A stretch of 39,800 nucleotides of DNA from JBAXLO01 sp037134755 (GTDB lineage Bacteria > Bacteroidota > Bacteroidia > Bacteroidales > JACABE01). Below are positions 32,119 through 39,800 of the stretch, piece after piece. The DNA is taken from assembly GCA_037134755.1 (NCBI GenBank), contig JBAXLO010000012.1, forward strand, positions 1-39,800, read 5' to 3'. Numbering within the stretch: position 1 is the stretch's first letter; every line of letters begins with the position of its first letter. Under the pieces are notes generated by a model. The model did not search any database. It was not told the DNA's origin and saw nothing but the letters and a program-made list of their open reading frames with translations. A program made the translations under genes and the position numbers.

Positions 32119-34659
32119 TTAATTCATAAGCTCTATTTCTGCCTTCAACTTAATATCATCTGATGAACTACCAACCATTATTTCAAATTTACCGGCTTCT
32201 TCTATCCATTTACTTTGCTTTGAAGAAAAGAAACTGAAAGCATCTTTATTCAATGTTATTTTAAAATCCTTACCCTCCCCTTTCTTGAGGAACTTCTTAT
32301 CAAATCCTTTTAGTTCTTTTACAGGTCTTGGCTCGCTTGATTCTTTATCTCTTACATACAACTGAACGGTTACGCTACCATCAAACTGACCAGTATTTGT
32401 AATATGGATTGTTACTTCTACAGTTTCATTCTTATTAAACTTATCTTTATTTACTTTTATATTGTCATATTTAAATGTTGTATATGACAGTCCATATCCA
32501 AAAGGAAATAAAGGTTTTATATTGTCCTTATCAAAATGACGATAACCAAGGAATATGCCTTCCGAATAATAAACCTTTTTATCTTTATCCTCGTCATAAT
32601 AGCTTTTGAATGTTGCATTATCTTCCCATCTTTTTTCAATAGATATTGGCAGTTTACCGGAAGGATTTACTTTACCAAACAATATCTCTGCAATGGCTTT
32701 GCCACCTTCCTGTCCGGGATACCAGGCATGCAGTAATGCTTTTGTATTCCCTATCCAATCAGCTATACCGGCATTTCCACCTGCATTTAACACTACAATT
32801 ATATTCTTATTTAGATTGTAAACATCTTTAAGTAATTTTATTTGTTCTTGAGGTAAGTTATAGGGTCTGTCAGCTCCTTCGCCTTCCTCATCATCATTAA
32901 ATCCTAAGCAAAGTATTACTAAATCACTTTTCTTTGCTTCTTCTATTTTATTCTTCGTGTCGTCATCGCTTAACACCCTTTTCCATCTTAATCTTATGCC
33001 TGCATATTCCACACTATCTGCAAACTCCATTTTAATTTTATATTCTTTCCCTTTTTCCATCTTCACTTTGCATGTTTTCATAACATTCATTTCATATGGT
33101 CTCCAGTTATCAACAAGCATTTTATCTTCAAAATAAAATCTACTTCTATCATCAGATATTACACCTAATTCGTAAGTTCCGGTTTCGGGAGGAGTGATTG
33201 TGCCTGTCCATCTAACTGAGAAATTATCTTTAGGAACATTTGGAGCAGGAGAATTGGTATCCCAATAAAATTCCATATTAGTATCAATCTGATTATGCAC
33301 AGGCTTTCCTATTAACTCAGGATTATCAAAATACTCCCCTTTTAATCCATTTACAACTTTGCCTTTATCATTAATACAATGTAATAAATTAAAATCGTGG
33401 TTTGAATCAAACTTTACCCAGCGTGATGAAGGAACAACATCTAGATAGCTTACTTTAACATCTTTACCTGCTGTCAGTTTTATGCCATCAAGAATAGATA
33501 TTTCTTTTAAAGGATTAATTTTAGAACTACCGCCACCACCGGTAACAGCAGGGTGTGCATTTTGTCCGATAACTACTATTGACTTTATCTTATTCTCGTT
33601 TAAAGGAAGTATATTGTCCTGATTTTTCAACAACACCATCCCTTCCCTTGCTGTTTCCAAAGCAACTTTACTTACTTGTTCCATATTAAGATTAGCTTTT
33701 GAAGGCATTTTATTTTCCATCAAATTAAATCTATAATACTGCCTTAGCATTCTTCTTATTTTGTCGTTTATTACCTCTTCGCTTACTTTGCCTGTTTTTA
33801 TTGCTAATCTTAAGGTATCAACATTCATGTGTTCTCCAGAAGGCATTTCAAGATCAAGGCCTCCATTAGCTGCTGCTGCACCATCATACGTAGAACCCCA
33901 ATCCGACATAACTATGCCTTCAAAACCCCAGTCTTTTTTTAATATCTCATTAATTAAATGATTATTCTGAGAAGCATGTACCCCATTTATCAAATTATAT
34001 GAAGTCATTACACAAGCCACTTTCCCCTCTTGAACACAGGCTTTGAAAGCAGGCAAATATATTTCCTGCAAAGTCCTTTCTTCCATATCCGAACTGACAT
34101 TATACCTGTCATATTCCTGATTATTGGCTGCATAATGCTTTACCGTTGCCATTACCCCTTCCGATTGCAATCCTTTTACATCTGCTGCTGCTATCTTTCC
34201 TGCTAAAAATGGATCTTCACCAAGATACTCAAAATTCCTTCCACACATTGGAGCACGGTGTATATTAACTGCCGGTCCCAGCATAATGTTTACATCCTTA
34301 GCTTTAGCTTCTTTTCCTATAGCTTGCCCGTATTTATAAGCCAGATCAATATTCCATGTGGAAGCTAAAGCTATAGAAGCCGGATATGCAGTAGAATTGC
34401 CATAATTCCGAACACCTACAGGGCCATCCGACATTTTAATTAAAGGAATATTAAGTCTTTCTAAAGGTTTTATATAAAATTCATTGAACCCTCCTATCAT
34501 TTGAAGCTTTTCATCAAGTGTCATTCTTTTAACCATATCTGCTATTCTTTCTTCAATAGTAAGAGAAGTATTCCTGTAAGCAGACTTATCCTGAGCTTTT
34601 AAATTATTAATTATCAAGAACAAAAATGCAATAGTTAATAACGAAATTAATTTTTTCAT
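32119..34659 (-). CDS. GH3 beta-glucosidase with PA14 domain
   Basis: An 846-residue secreted glycosidase. Signal peptide with cleavage near KAQ (residue 22). The GH3 N-terminal barrel has KHYAANNQE (174-182) and the catalytic nucleophile Asp253 in GIVMSDWGSTYDG. A PA14 carbohydrate-binding domain is inserted at about 430-575 (GLKGEYFDNPEL, ETGTYELGVISDD). The GH3 C-terminal domain holds LGFNDDEEGEGADRPYNLP, followed by GNAGIADW and GKLPISIEKRWED, and a fibronectin III-like domain closes the protein from about 740. The PA14 insertion is typical of beta-glucosidases that act on oligosaccharides. It is divergent from a GH2 gene with array D between them. Confidence 0.94.
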   Translation of the reverse strand: MKKLISLLTIAFLFLIINNLKAQDKSAYRNTSLTIEERIADMVKRMTLDEKLQMIGGFNEFYIKPLERLNIPLIKMSDGPVGVRNYGNSTAYPASIALASTWNIDLAYKYGQAIGKEAKAKDVNIMLGPAVNIHRAPMCGRNFEYLGEDPFLAGKIAAADVKGLQSEGVMATVKHYAANNQEYDRYNVSSDMEERTLQEIYLPAFKACVQEGKVACVMTSYNLINGVHASQNNHLINEILKKDWGFEGIVMSDWGSTYDGAAAANGGLDLEMPSGEHMNVDTLRLAIKTGKVSEEVINDKIRRMLRQYYRFNLMENKMPSKANLNMEQVSKVALETAREGMVLLKNQDNILPLNENKIKSIVVIGQNAHPAVTGGGGSSKINPLKEISILDGIKLTAGKDVKVSYLDVVPSSRWVKFDSNHDFNLLHCINDKGKVVNGLKGEYFDNPELIGKPVHNQIDTNMEFYWDTNSPAPNVPKDNFSVRWTGTITPPETGTYELGVISDDRSRFYFEDKMLVDNWRPYEMNVMKTCKVKMEKGKEYKIKMEFADSVEYAGIRLRWKRVLSDDDTKNKIEEAKKSDLVILCLGFNDDEEGEGADRPYNLPQEQIKLLKDVYNLNKNIIVVLNAGGNAGIADWIGNTKALLHAWYPGQEGGKAIAEILFGKVNPSGKLPISIEKRWEDNATFKSYYDEDKDKKVYYSEGIFLGYRHFDKDNIKPLFPFGYGLSYTTFKYDNIKVNKDKFNKNETVEVTIHITNTGQFDGSVTVQLYVRDKESSEPRPVKELKGFDKKFLKKGEGKDFKITLNKDAFSFFSSKQSKWIEEAGKFEIMVGSSSDDIKLKAEIELMN

Positions 34660-34700
34660 TGTGTTTTATAAATAAATTATTCAGATTTAAAATAAAACTC

Positions 34701-34708
34701 CAAAGTTA
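34701..34708 (-). promoter_or_regulatory. -7 promoter box (TAACTTTG) of the GH3 gene
   Basis: TAACTTTG on the minus strand, 41 bp upstream of the ATG at 34659. No -33 TTTG is found at the usual spacing (one lies 11 bp away, too close). Confidence 0.5.
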
Positions 34709-35020
34709 CAATAAATTCACAAATACTATTGATATCTTTCGCAATGATTATATTAATTTCTTTAAATAATAAACAAATCATTGGATACAAAACAAAGTTG
34801 TAATCTATCGCTATTTAATAGAACATTAATTCAGTATCAAATTTAATTAATAAATTATGAGCCTACACTTATATGTTTCATGTCGTCATTTAGAGTATTT
34901 TGTCGTTGTTGTAAAATCAAAAATAGAACACATCAGAATTAACCTTAATTATCTGCTCCTTTTTTACTACTTTGCAGCAATAACAGCTGTTTTGTAGTAT
35001 CTTTTATTTCCCAAAGTGGG

Positions 35021-35418
35021 CAAATCAGTTGGTTTGTTGTATCCCGTGAAGTTGGGTATGCCACCAATCAGTTGGTTTGTTACTACCTGAGAAGTCAGGG
35101 AACGACAAACCATGTGATTTGTTACTACCCGAGTTGTGAGGTAACGACCAACCGAGAGATTTGTAGCATACCTGAAAGTTGGGTATGCTACAAACCATTT
35201 TTTTCCTTCATCCCCACAAGTCAGGTAACGACAAATCAACTGATTTGTCGTTACCCTAAAACCTCGGGGTATAACAAACCTCTCGGTTTGTAGCATCCTG
35301 ACTTGTGAGGTAGTGGCAAACCAAGAGATTTTCTTCTACCTGAGTTTTCAGGTAAGAGAAAATCATATGATTTGTCGCATCCTGACTTCTCAGGATACAA
35401 CAAATCGATATTTTTGCC
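35021..35418. repeat. array D: about 42-bp hairpin-rich tandem repeats
   Basis: Nine diverged units of 41-43 bp start at 35021, 35064, 35106, 35148, 35191, 35232, 35275, 35317 and 35359, each opening with CAAATCA/CAAACC-like sequence, plus a partial unit at 35401. Strong palindromes: 35224-35238 pairs perfectly with 35241-35255 (15 bp, 2-base loop); 35160-35172 pairs with 35182-35194 (13 bp); TACCTGA at 35337 pairs with TCAGGTA at 35348 inside a 17-bp arm with two mismatches. Arms differ between units yet stay paired. Because most units are near 42 bp, spurious frames stay open on both strands. The rest of 34709-35539 shows nothing. Confidence 0.92.
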
Positions 35419-35539
35419 TTATTTTGAGTTTTAAGGATAAAAGAATCTAATTAAATATATTAATCAACAACTTATGATATATTTATTAAACACTTCAAAC
35501 TTCAAACTATAAATTATAGGTATTAATAAAATTAATCAA

Positions 35540-35547
35540 TACTTTTG
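35540..35547 (+). promoter_or_regulatory. -7 promoter box (TACTTTTG) of the GH2 gene
   Basis: TACTTTTG, 22 bp before the ATG at 35570. No good -33 element is visible in the AT-rich sequence upstream. Confidence 0.5.
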
Positions 35548-35569
35548 CATCCAAATTAAGTTCATCATA

Positions 35570-37618
35570 ATGAAAACATCAATACATAAAATAATTATTA
35601 CTTTAGTTTTAATAATTACGCTTCCTTTTATTTCGCTTTCGCGAGATGTTACACCCATAAATACAGGCTGGGAGTTTGTAAAATCAACCACAACTATTGA
35701 TACTATTACAAGTGTTTCAGGTTGGCAACAAGTAACTATTCCTCACACCTGGAACAATATGGATGCGCAGTCGGGTAATGGTTTTTATGCCGGCACTGCA
35801 TGGTATCGCCGCAAACTTGACATAGGTGCTGATAGTATTAATAAAAGATTTTATCTTAAGTTCGAAGGTGTAGGTCAGGTGGCCGATATTTATATTAATG
35901 GTAAACTTGCAGGTAATCACAAAGGCTCTTACAGTGCTTTTTGTTTTGATATTACCCGTTTGGTTAAACATAAAGGCGACAACTGGCTTTATGTAAGAGT
36001 TAACAATGAAACGAATCCGGCTCTTCTGCCTGTCGAAAACTTCCTCTTTACTACTTTTGGAGGCATCTATCGCCCTGTTTCTTTCATCACCACCGAAGAT
36101 GTTCATATTACTTTGTTGGATAATGGTGCTTCAGGAGTTTATATCCGTCAAAAGGATGTTTCTTATGATGCTGCTACTATTAATATCTCTACTAAGATTG
36201 AAAACAATACACATTTTACTAAAGATCTTCAATTAAGAACTTCAATTATTGATGCTAAAGGAAATAAAGTTAGCGAAACTATTATGCCTTACAGTGTAAA
36301 TCCTGCCGGAATTCGTTCCTATTCTACTGAACATAAACTTACAAAACCTCATTTATGGAATGCAAAAGAGGATCCATATTTATATAATGTAACTATAAGT
36401 TTAATTTATGATGGAAAAGTTATTGATGAATTAAACCAACCGTTAGGCGTACGAAGTTTTAGTATTGATAAACAAAAAGGTTTTATTTTAAATGGCAAAC
36501 CATATCGTTTGTATGGAGTTAGCCGTCATCAGGAGCGTGAAAACTATGGCAATGCTTTAACCAATGAGCAACATCTGGAAGATATGAAACTCATAATGGA
36601 AGTAGGTGCTACTTCCATCCGTTTTGCACATTATCAACAAGCAGATTACATGTATCATCTATGTGATTCATTAGGGATTGTATGTTGGGCAGAGATTCCT
36701 TTTGTTGGTAAATGGACAGGACAGGAAACGGAGAATGCCAAGCAACAACTGGTTGAATTAATCAGACAAAACTTCAATCATCCTTCTATTTATGTATGGG
36801 GATTGCATAATGAAGTAGGTGTTCCAGAAGGACTTTTCTCAGGTCAGTTAACGGTTATCCTAAATGATGTAGCCAAAACAGAAGATCCTGATCGTTATAC
36901 GGTATCAGTTACTAATCAATGGTGGATTAAGGATCATCCTGTGCATTATCATGCCGACTTGCAGGCTTGCAATCAATATGATGGATGGTATGGTGGTAAA
37001 GTTTATGGTTTAGATAAGTTTATTAACAACTGGTATAAATCTACTCCTGATATTCCTATTTGTATTTCGGAATATGGTGCCGAAGGCAATCCTGTTCATC
37101 AAACTGCTGATACTACTCCTCCTAAACCATTAGGTCCTTTCTTCCCTGAAACTTATCAAACATTTTATCATGAAAGAACTTGGGCTATCTTAAATAAACA
37201 TCCCGAAGTTTGGGCTTCTTATATATGGAATATGTTTGATTTTGTGTGTCCTTTGTGGGATAGAGGCAGCATGAAAGGTCGTAATCAGAAAGGTCTTATT
37301 ACTTACGACAGAAAACTTAAGAAAGATTGTTTCTATTGGTATAAAGCTAACTGGAGTAAAGAACCGGTATTGTATATTACAGGTCGGCGTTTTAATGAAA
37401 GAGATAGTTTGACTGATAACTTTACTGTTTACAGCAACCTAGGAAAACCAACATTAGAAGTAAATGGTAAAAGATTAGCAGAACCTACTGAAGGATTAAC
37501 TCCTGTGCATTATATTTGGCACAATGTTAAGCTCCGCAAAGGAAAGAATAAGATCAAAACCTATGCTAAACTTAATGGCAAGATGATTACAGACAGTTAT
37601 GAAATTGTGGTTAGATAA
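35570..37618 (+). CDS. GH2 family glycosidase (beta-galactosidase/glucuronidase-like), secreted
   Basis: A 682-residue secreted GH2 enzyme. Signal peptide (hydrophobic to about residue 22, ISLS). The sugar-binding jelly-roll domain spans about 28-180 (IPHTWNNMDAQSG, GTAWYRRKL), an immunoglobulin-like domain about 185-295, and the catalytic barrel about 300-580. The acid/base is Glu415 (WGLHNEVG) and the nucleophile Glu501 (CISEYGAEG); PRESENT in order as in beta-galactosidases. A Trp/Tyr-rich region with NMFDFVCPLWDRGSMKGRNQKGLITYD precedes a C-terminal Ig-like domain. Sugar specificity cannot be decided from this. It stands divergent to the GH3 gene with no SusCD pair nearby, so it is not a classical polysaccharide-utilisation locus. 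Confidence 0.93.
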   Translation: MKTSIHKIIITLVLIITLPFISLSRDVTPINTGWEFVKSTTTIDTITSVSGWQQVTIPHTWNNMDAQSGNGFYAGTAWYRRKLDIGADSINKRFYLKFEGVGQVADIYINGKLAGNHKGSYSAFCFDITRLVKHKGDNWLYVRVNNETNPALLPVENFLFTTFGGIYRPVSFITTEDVHITLLDNGASGVYIRQKDVSYDAATINISTKIENNTHFTKDLQLRTSIIDAKGNKVSETIMPYSVNPAGIRSYSTEHKLTKPHLWNAKEDPYLYNVTISLIYDGKVIDELNQPLGVRSFSIDKQKGFILNGKPYRLYGVSRHQERENYGNALTNEQHLEDMKLIMEVGATSIRFAHYQQADYMYHLCDSLGIVCWAEIPFVGKWTGQETENAKQQLVELIRQNFNHPSIYVWGLHNEVGVPEGLFSGQLTVILNDVAKTEDPDRYTVSVTNQWWIKDHPVHYHADLQACNQYDGWYGGKVYGLDKFINNWYKSTPDIPICISEYGAEGNPVHQTADTTPPKPLGPFFPETYQTFYHERTWAILNKHPEVWASYIWNMFDFVCPLWDRGSMKGRNQKGLITYDRKLKKDCFYWYKANWSKEPVLYITGRRFNERDSLTDNFTVYSNLGKPTLEVNGKRLAEPTEGLTPVHYIWHNVKLRKGKNKIKTYAKLNGKMITDSYEIVVR

Positions 37619-37653
37619 CTCAAAATATTATTTAATATATCAGATTAAAATAC

Positions 37654-37661
37654 TATTTTTG
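37654..37661 (+). promoter_or_regulatory. -7 promoter box (TATTTTTG)
   Basis: TATTTTTG at 89 bp before the ATG of the T9SS cargo gene at 37751, giving a leader of about 80 bases. No -33 element is apparent. It lies 36 bp after the GH2 stop. Confidence 0.45.
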
Positions 37662-37750
37662 CAAATCAATTTTAAATCACAAATATTAATATAATACTTA
37701 CTAATTCATAAAAGTGCATTGTCAGCACAATAATCACAGACAAAATTACT

Positions 37751-38971
37751 ATGAAAAAAATTACTATTATCTTTTCAATTATAATTGCAATGGCAATTAA
37801 TGCAAATGCTCAATGGACCTTACAAACCAGTGGCAAAACCAATAATTTTAATTCAGTGCATTTTTTTGATGCTAACACCGGTTGTGTTGTTGGCGACGAT
37901 GATGGAATGGGGAGCGGCGGTATGATTTTGAAAACTACCAATGGCGGAACTACCTGGACACCTCAGGTTAGTAATACTTATTCATCATTAAATTCAGTTC
38001 ATTTTACGGATGCTAATACTGGTTATATTTCGGGTGGTTCGGGCTTAATCTTAAAAACAACCAATGGCGGCACATTATGGACAGCATTGACAACTAATGC
38101 AACCGACAACTTAAAATCTATCTGTTTCCCTAGTGCTACTACAGCTTATGCTGTTGGTAGTAATGGTACAATAATAAAAACAACTAACTCGGGTACTACC
38201 TGGACTGCCCAAACTAGTGGTAGAACTAATCTATTAAAATCAGTTTATTTTGTTAATGCTACTACAGGTTATGTTGTTGGAGATTCAGCTACCTTACTAA
38301 AAACAGTTAATGGTGGTACTACCTGGACTATTTTAAATAGTGGTGTAACCGGGTTTTATAATAATCTGAATGCTGTTTATTTTACCGATGTTAATACAGG
38401 TTATATTGTTGGGCAAAGTGGTAAAATTATCAAGACAACTAATGGAGGCACAACATGGACTACTCAAACAACCGGTTATTCAAGCGATCTTTATTCTATT
38501 CATTTTGTTGATGCAAATAATGGTTACGCTGCCGGCTATACAAAAGTTTTGAAGACTACCAATGGTGGCACAACCTGGACTATACAAAGTACCGGTATAA
38601 GTGGAACATATGACAATTTGAGTTCCATATTTTTCCTCAATTCAAGTTTGGGTTATACGGTTGGTTACAAAGGAAGAATCCTGAAAACTATTAACGGTGG
38701 GGTTGCCGGTGTTGAAGAAAATACTAAAGAATCTCAATTAAATATTTATCCTAATCCAACTTCTGATTACATAACAGTAAATATTGACAATAAAGATAAT
38801 TCAGCAATGACTCTGAATATCTATAATACTATTGGCAAATTGGTTAAACAAGTTGCGGTAACGCAAAATCAACAAAAAGTAAATATTCAGGATTTAAATA
38901 ATGGTGTTTATATTGTTGAAATTAGTTCGAAAGGATTATTGGAAAGACAAAAACTTATTATCCAAAAATAA
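37751..38971 (+). CDS. YCF48/BNR-like repeat protein with T9SS sorting domain
   Basis: A 406-residue secreted protein. The signal peptide ends near NANA (residue 20). The body holds six clear beta-propeller repeats of about 40 residues marked by LKTTNGGTTW-type motifs and a degenerate seventh (LKTINGGVAG), each preceded by a VHFxDANTGY-like strand, the pattern of YCF48/BNR-like propellers. From about residue 332 (NIYPNPTSDYITV) to the end (VYIVEISSKG, then RQKLIIQK) is a type A C-terminal sorting domain of the type IX secretion system, so the protein is exported and probably attached to the cell surface. No catalytic site is seen. A terminator follows. Confidence 0.9.
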   Translation: MKKITIIFSIIIAMAINANAQWTLQTSGKTNNFNSVHFFDANTGCVVGDDDGMGSGGMILKTTNGGTTWTPQVSNTYSSLNSVHFTDANTGYISGGSGLILKTTNGGTLWTALTTNATDNLKSICFPSATTAYAVGSNGTIIKTTNSGTTWTAQTSGRTNLLKSVYFVNATTGYVVGDSATLLKTVNGGTTWTILNSGVTGFYNNLNAVYFTDVNTGYIVGQSGKIIKTTNGGTTWTTQTTGYSSDLYSIHFVDANNGYAAGYTKVLKTTNGGTTWTIQSTGISGTYDNLSSIFFLNSSLGYTVGYKGRILKTINGGVAGVEENTKESQLNIYPNPTSDYITVNIDNKDNSAMTLNIYNTIGKLVKQVAVTQNQQKVNIQDLNNGVYIVEISSKGLLERQKLIIQK

Positions 38972-39014
38972 GTCTTAAGTACTTATTGTACATCGAATAA
39001 TTAAGATTATAATG

Positions 39015-39047
39015 CAGCTTCATCAAATAACTGATGGAGCTGTTTTT
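39015..39047 (+). terminator. rho-independent terminator
   Basis: CAGCTTCATCA (39015-39025) pairs with TGATGGAGCTG (39032-39042), one G-T wobble, with a 6-base loop and TTTTTGTTTT after. It ends the T9SS cargo transcript. Confidence 0.85.
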
Positions 39048-39100
39048 GTTTTAAAAGCAATCTAAATTAAAGTTAAATTTATTTATCAAAACAATTTACT

Positions 39101-39108
39101 TAATTTTG
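39101..39108 (+). promoter_or_regulatory. -7 promoter box (TAATTTTG) of fbp
   Basis: TAATTTTG at 33 bp before the ATG at 39141, matching TAnnTTTG. A matching -33 element is not clear. Confidence 0.45.
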
Positions 39109-39140
39109 CTGTTTAAATGGTATTAAAATAACGAATCACT

Positions 39141-39800
39141 ATGAAAACACTTACTGAATTTATTATTGAAGAACAGGCTGCTTTCCCGACAGCTAGCGGA
39201 GATCTTACCCGATTGTTAAATGATATAGGTATTGCTGCCAAATTTGTAAACCGTGAGGTAAACCGCGCAGGACTAACTGATATTATGGGTTACAACGATG
39301 AAGTGAATGTGCAAGGCGAAGCACAAAAAAAGATGGATGTTTATGCTAACGAACAATTCATTGCCGCGCTTCGTTCGGGGGGAGAATGTTGTGCAATAGC
39401 CTCTGAGGAAGATGCTGAAATCATTACTTTTGAGAACGAGAAGTCGCAGTCAGGTAAATATGTAGTGGCTATTGATCCATTAGACGGTTCCTCTAATATT
39501 GAATCGAATGTATCTATAGGCACCGTGTTTTCGGTGTATAAAAGATTATCAAAAGAAGGAAGAGGAACGGTAGAAGATTTGCTTCAAAAGGGTACTCAAT
39601 TGGTGGCTGCCGGTTATATTATTTATGGCTCGTCAACGGTTATGGTTTATTCCACAGGCAGAGGCGTAAATGGTTTTACGCTTGATCCTTCCGTGGGTTT
39701 ATTTATTCGTTCGCATCCAAATATGAAGTATCCCGAACAGGGAACTATTTATTCTATCAACGAGTCAAATTATATTTATTTTCCCGAAGCTATAAAAAAA
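39141..39800 (+). CDS. fbp: fructose-1,6-bisphosphatase class I (partial, right edge)
   Basis: The first 220 codons of a gene that continues past the window. It is class I fructose-1,6-bisphosphatase, the gluconeogenic enzyme that removes the 1-phosphate. Visible motifs: GYNDEVNVQGEAQKKMDVYAN, the acidic SEEDAE (about 93-98), the metal-binding VAIDPLDGSSNIE (111-123) and GYIIYGSSTVMVYSTGRG (about 154-171). The start ATG at 39141 is the first possible one after the -7 box at 39101, and MKTLTEFIIEEQ is a normal class I N-terminus. No lesion is seen in the part present. Confidence 0.95.
   Translation, partial: MKTLTEFIIEEQAAFPTASGDLTRLLNDIGIAAKFVNREVNRAGLTDIMGYNDEVNVQGEAQKKMDVYANEQFIAALRSGGECCAIASEEDAEIITFENEKSQSGKYVVAIDPLDGSSNIESNVSIGTVFSVYKRLSKEGRGTVEDLLQKGTQLVAAGYIIYGSSTVMVYSTGRGVNGFTLDPSVGLFIRSHPNMKYPEQGTIYSINESNYIYFPEAIKK

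Noticed and set aside
34967..35296. 109-codon minus-strand open frame with ~14-residue repeats
   Set aside because: It is array D read as protein. Units near 42 bp keep frames open, and a plus-strand frame (35072-35293) is open over the same bases. Indels of one base between units and the hairpin structure argue against coding.
35570..38971. Polysaccharide-utilisation locus
   Set aside because: GH2, GH3 and a T9SS protein are near each other, but no SusC/SusD pair, sensor or sulfatase is present in the window.

Overview
The window is AT-rich DNA from a member of the Bacteroidota, most likely the Bacteroidales/Marinilabiliales side. The evidence is a type IX secretion C-terminal sorting domain, an S46 dipeptidyl-peptidase, an HU-fold/SPOR protein, DUF4834 and YfhO proteins, and repeated TAnnTTTG (-7) promoter boxes typical of the phylum. 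No plasmid, phage or intact transposon genes are visible, so this looks like chromosome. The final gene, a fructose-1,6-bisphosphatase, runs off the right edge.

Layout. 0.5-4.5 kb: a DUF6427-like membrane protein, tRNA-His, the YgiQ radical SAM protein and a divergent outer-membrane beta-barrel protein. 4.6-8.2 kb: a tight four-gene operon (PLP enzyme, CDP-alcohol phosphotransferase, LicC-like cytidylyltransferase, LysE-like exporter) that reads as a phospholipid or glycan head-group pathway. 8.3-11.1 kb: dnaB and a secreted conserved protein. 11.6-16.8 kb: minus-strand genes for a PLD-type phosphatidyltransferase, a GH25 lysozyme, an S46 peptidase and an orphan. 17.3-21.6 kb: a secreted unknown protein, tex, a beta-barrel protein and coaD. 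21.6-25.1 kb: a minus-strand housekeeping operon in the order deoxynucleoside kinase, kdsB, HU/SPOR protein, trmB, alkyltransferase-like protein. 25.2-25.9 kb: a hicBA toxin-antitoxin module whose toxin has one in-frame stop, framed by direct repeats. 26.7-32 kb: an orphan, DUF4834, YfhO and a GT4 glycosyltransferase. 32-39 kb: divergent GH3 and GH2 glycosidases, a T9SS cargo protein and fbp.

The most unusual feature is a set of four intergenic tandem arrays (about 11.28-11.53, 16.98-17.17, 26.11-26.35 and 35.02-35.42 kb). Their sequences are unrelated, but their unit lengths are 41, 21, 41 and 41-43 bp, close to two or four turns of B-DNA. Three are rich in hairpins and two of those carry inverted copies of their own unit. 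The array at 35 kb keeps its hairpin pairing while the arm sequences change. Three lie between divergent genes and one between convergent genes. They are the best candidate here for an undescribed system.
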